64,000 nt of DNA from Vibrio sinaloensis (GTDB lineage Bacteria > Pseudomonadota > Gammaproteobacteria > Enterobacterales > Vibrionaceae). The stretch spans positions 744,001 to 808,000 of the forward strand of contig NZ_JWLV01000001.1 of the NCBI RefSeq assembly GCF_000808535.1. The letters are read 5' to 3'. A program made the position numbers and the translations under genes. Below, piece by piece: positions 62,451 to 64,000 of the stretch (positions are counted from its first letter, which is position 1; every line of letters begins with the position of its first letter). Under the pieces are notes generated by a model. The model was not told the DNA's origin and ran no database searches. It worked only from the letters and a program-made list of their open reading frames with translations.

Positions 62451-63251
62451 ATGAGACTTATCCCGTTAAACCAAGCAGCACAAGTAGGTAAGTGGGCAGC
62501 AGCACACATCGTTAAACGCATTAACGACTTCAAACCAACTGCAGAACGTCCTTTCGTTCTTGGCCTACCAACTGGTGGTACTCCTCTTGCAACTTACAAA
62601 GCGCTTATCGAGCTACACAAAGCTGGTGAAGTAAGCTTCAAACACGTTGTAACATTTAACATGGATGAGTACATCGGCATCCCTGCGGATCACCCAGAGT
62701 CTTACCGCTCTTTCATGTACAACAACTTCTTCAATCACATTGATATCCAAGAAGAGAACATCAACCTTCTTGATGGTAACGCTGACGACAACGAAGCTGA
62801 GTGCAAACGCTACGAAGATAAAATCAAATCTTACGGCCGCATCAACCTATTTATGGGCGGTGTAGGCAACGACGGTCACATTGCGTTCAATGAGCCAGCA
62901 TCTTCTCTGTCTTCACGTACTCGTATCAAAACGTTGACTGAAGATACTCGCATCGCTAACTCACGCTTCTTCGATGGCGACATCAACCAAGTACCTAAAT
63001 ACGCACTGACTATCGGTGTCGGTACTCTGCTTGATTCTGAAGAGATCATGATCCTAGTAACAGGTCACAACAAAGCGCTTGCTCTTGAAGCCGCGGTTGA
63101 AGGCAGCGTAAACCACCTATGGACGGTTTCTGCACTGCAACTGCACCCGAAATCAGTCATCGTATGTGACGAACCTGCAACGCAAGAGCTAAAAGTGAAA
63201 ACAGTTAAGTACTTCACTGAGCTAGAAGCAAAAAACATCGAAGGTTTCTAA
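62451..63251 (+). CDS. nagB: Glucosamine-6-phosphate deaminase NagB
   Basis: A 266-residue enzyme with [66 protein letters not shown] and [10 protein letters not shown]. It converts glucosamine-6-phosphate to fructose-6-phosphate and ammonia, the final step of GlcNAc and chitin catabolism, which ties it to the chitinase in this window. nagA and nagC are not adjacent. It has its own terminator. Confidence 0.97.
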   Translation: MRLIPLNQAAQVGKWAAAHIVKRINDFKPTAERPFVLGLPTGGTPLATYKALIELHKAGEVSFKHVVTFNMDEYIGIPADHPESYRSFMYNNFFNHIDIQEENINLLDGNADDNEAECKRYEDKIKSYGRINLFMGGVGNDGHIAFNEPASSLSSRTRIKTLTEDTRIANSRFFDGDINQVPKYALTIGVGTLLDSEEIMILVTGHNKALALEAAVEGSVNHLWTVSALQLHPKSVIVCDEPATQELKVKTVKYFTELEAKNIEGF

Positions 63252-63273
63252 ATTCTTAGAACGCCAGAATTAA

Positions 63274-63302
63274 AAAATCCGAGCCCTTATGGCTCGGATT
63301 TT
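63274..63302 (+). terminator. nagB terminator
   Basis: AAAATCCGAGCC, loop CTTAT, GGCTCGGATTTT, then TTCTTTTC. 22 bases past the stop. Confidence 0.9.
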
Positions 63303-63331
63303 TTCTTTTCACTCGAAGAGTGCATTCAGCA

Positions 63332-63505
63332 TCAGCTTTCTGGCATTTCAGAACTGCCCTGATGAGGAGACGACGCGCTCCAGTGCTCATTCGGATCAAA
63401 CGCCTCATCGCACAAATCGATAGAGTAGCCCATTTCCAAGACTTCTTTTATGGTTAGGTTATCGGCAACTTGGGTCACCTCACCTTTTTCATTACGTAGT
63501 TCCAT
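63332..63505 (-). CDS. Small hypothetical protein (57 residues)
   Basis: A short ORF with a good ribosome site (AAGGTG, 5 bases before ATG 63505). The product begins MELRNEKGEVTQVADNLTIKEV (22 residues here described by its parts: an N-terminal MELRNEKGE strand and a LTIKEVLEMGYS helix) and ends in a Ser/Pro-rich acidic tail. It is soluble and acidic. I do not recognise the family. It lies between nagB and an SDR gene, on the SDR strand. Confidence 0.55.
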   Translation of the reverse strand: MELRNEKGEVTQVADNLTIKEVLEMGYSIDLCDEAFDPNEHWSASSPHQGSSEMPES

Positions 63506-63572
63506 AGTTCACCTTCCCAGTGTGTTGACCACATAGTCCATCACTACTTCGAGTATAGATGACATCGCACAA

Positions 63573-64000
63573 TTATGGCTGCTGCTTAGTCGGTGCGAGC
63601 GCAATTTCACGCACACACACGTTTTGAGGTTGGTTGTAGGCAAACTCAACGGCTCTCGCAATATCATCCGCCGCGAGCACACCTCCCATCTCCTGTTTCC
63701 AATCGTCATAGCCCGCTTTGATTTCTTGCGACGTGGTATGAGAGAGCAACTCCGTTTCTACCGCGCCTGGTGCAATAGTTGTAACACGGACATTGGAAGC
63801 GGCCACTTCCTCACGAACATTTTCCGAAATCGCATGAACGGCAAACTTAGTACCGCAATAAGCCGCATGGTTTGGGAAGGTTTTTTTACCCGCAATCGAG
63901 CTGATGTTAATGATGGTACCGCTATTGCGCGCCATCATAGGAGCCAACACTGCCTGCATACCATTGAGCAATCCGATCACGTTAACGTCGAACATCTGTT
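63573..64000 (-). CDS. Short-chain dehydrogenase/reductase, N-terminus beyond the window
   Basis: A partial gene: 140 residues from the first in-frame Met are visible and the frame runs on past the right edge, where the NAD(P)-binding glycine motif should be. The visible part has MFDVNVIGLLNGMQAV, the catalytic Ser in NISSIAGKK, YCGTK (Tyr and Lys of YxxxK), and APGAVETEL. It resembles YdfG-type serine/3-hydroxy acid dehydrogenases. The substrate is not known. Confidence 0.88.
   Translation of the reverse strand, partial: QMFDVNVIGLLNGMQAVLAPMMARNSGTIINISSIAGKKTFPNHAAYCGTKFAVHAISENVREEVAASNVRVTTIAPGAVETELLSHTTSQEIKAGYDDWKQEMGGVLAADDIARAVEFAYNQPQNVCVREIALAPTKQQP

Noticed and set aside
1..64000. 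Prophage, insertion sequence, integron, CRISPR array or toxin-antitoxin pair
   Set aside because: No integrase, intact transposase with ends, attC-like repeats, spacer array or paired small toxin and antitoxin genes were found.

Overview
The window reads as part of the second chromosome of a Vibrio, most likely of the Harveyi clade (V. parahaemolyticus, V. alginolyticus, V. harveyi, V. campbellii). The basis is gene content and order recalled from Vibrio genomes: a vpsLMN/cpsABC-like polysaccharide operon; pstSCAB; a block of DEAD helicase, lpp, L,D-transpeptidase, phr, MerR, DUF523 and deoD resembling the V. cholerae VCA0053-VCA0061 region; putP, a split putA and an AraC regulator beside vqmRA and pdxH; and lapCGDB. 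No rRNA, tRNA, insertion sequence, prophage or CRISPR array was seen. Gene density is high, most genes have clear ribosome sites, and most convergent pairs share a hairpin terminator.

Layout. 0-3.3 kb: start of a capsule/biofilm polysaccharide operon (leftward) with an ops/RfaH element in its leader. 3.7-7.3 kb: phosphate transporter pstSCAB (leftward) behind a Pho box. 7.6-11.3 kb: chemoreceptor, DEAD-box helicase, Braun-type lipoprotein. 11.3-15.4 kb: L,D-transpeptidase and a light/UV-repair operon (DUF523-DUF1722, MerR, photolyase) behind two matching MerR-type operators. 15.7-21.2 kb: deoD, a transposase-derived protein, and two overlapping TPR-GGDEF genes, the first with a ruined GGDEF motif. 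21.2-31.8 kb: EamA exporter, a YiaW/YiaV-like pair, a three-gene ECF transporter, GlpM-like protein, second chemoreceptor, ferredoxin reductase, DUF445, Lrp-family regulator. 31.9-38.7 kb: proline catabolism (putP, a separately encoded PutA C-terminal domain, putA, AraC regulator). 39.2-43.4 kb: two paralogous PEGA proteins, one fused to a SUMF1 fold, then the VqmA/VqmR quorum-sensing module. 43.4-50.4 kb: pdxH and the Lap adhesin secretion/release genes. 50.4-55.0 kb: chitinase, then tryptophanase with a TnaC-like leader peptide. 55.1-64 kb: DUF2057, HD-GYP, GNAT, copper delivery for cytochrome oxidase, sstT, Sel1 protein, nagB, a small protein and a partial SDR.

How the parts work together. 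Several modules concern surface life: polysaccharide export, c-di-GMP turnover (TPR-GGDEF pair, HD-GYP, the LapD receptor), adhesin retention and release (LapB/C/D/G) and VqmA/VqmR quorum sensing. Others scavenge nutrients: phosphate, chitin and amino sugars (chitinase, nagB), proline, serine/threonine, tryptophan and nucleosides. The photorepair operon and the lipoprotein/L,D-transpeptidase pair are maintenance functions.

The strongest non-coding calls are the VqmA operator and VqmR sRNA, the ops element, the paired TRTACA-N11-TGTAYA operators before the photolyase operon, the tnaC leader, the Pho box, and AraC-type direct repeats overlapping the putA -35 box. All homology statements are from recognition and memory; no search was run.
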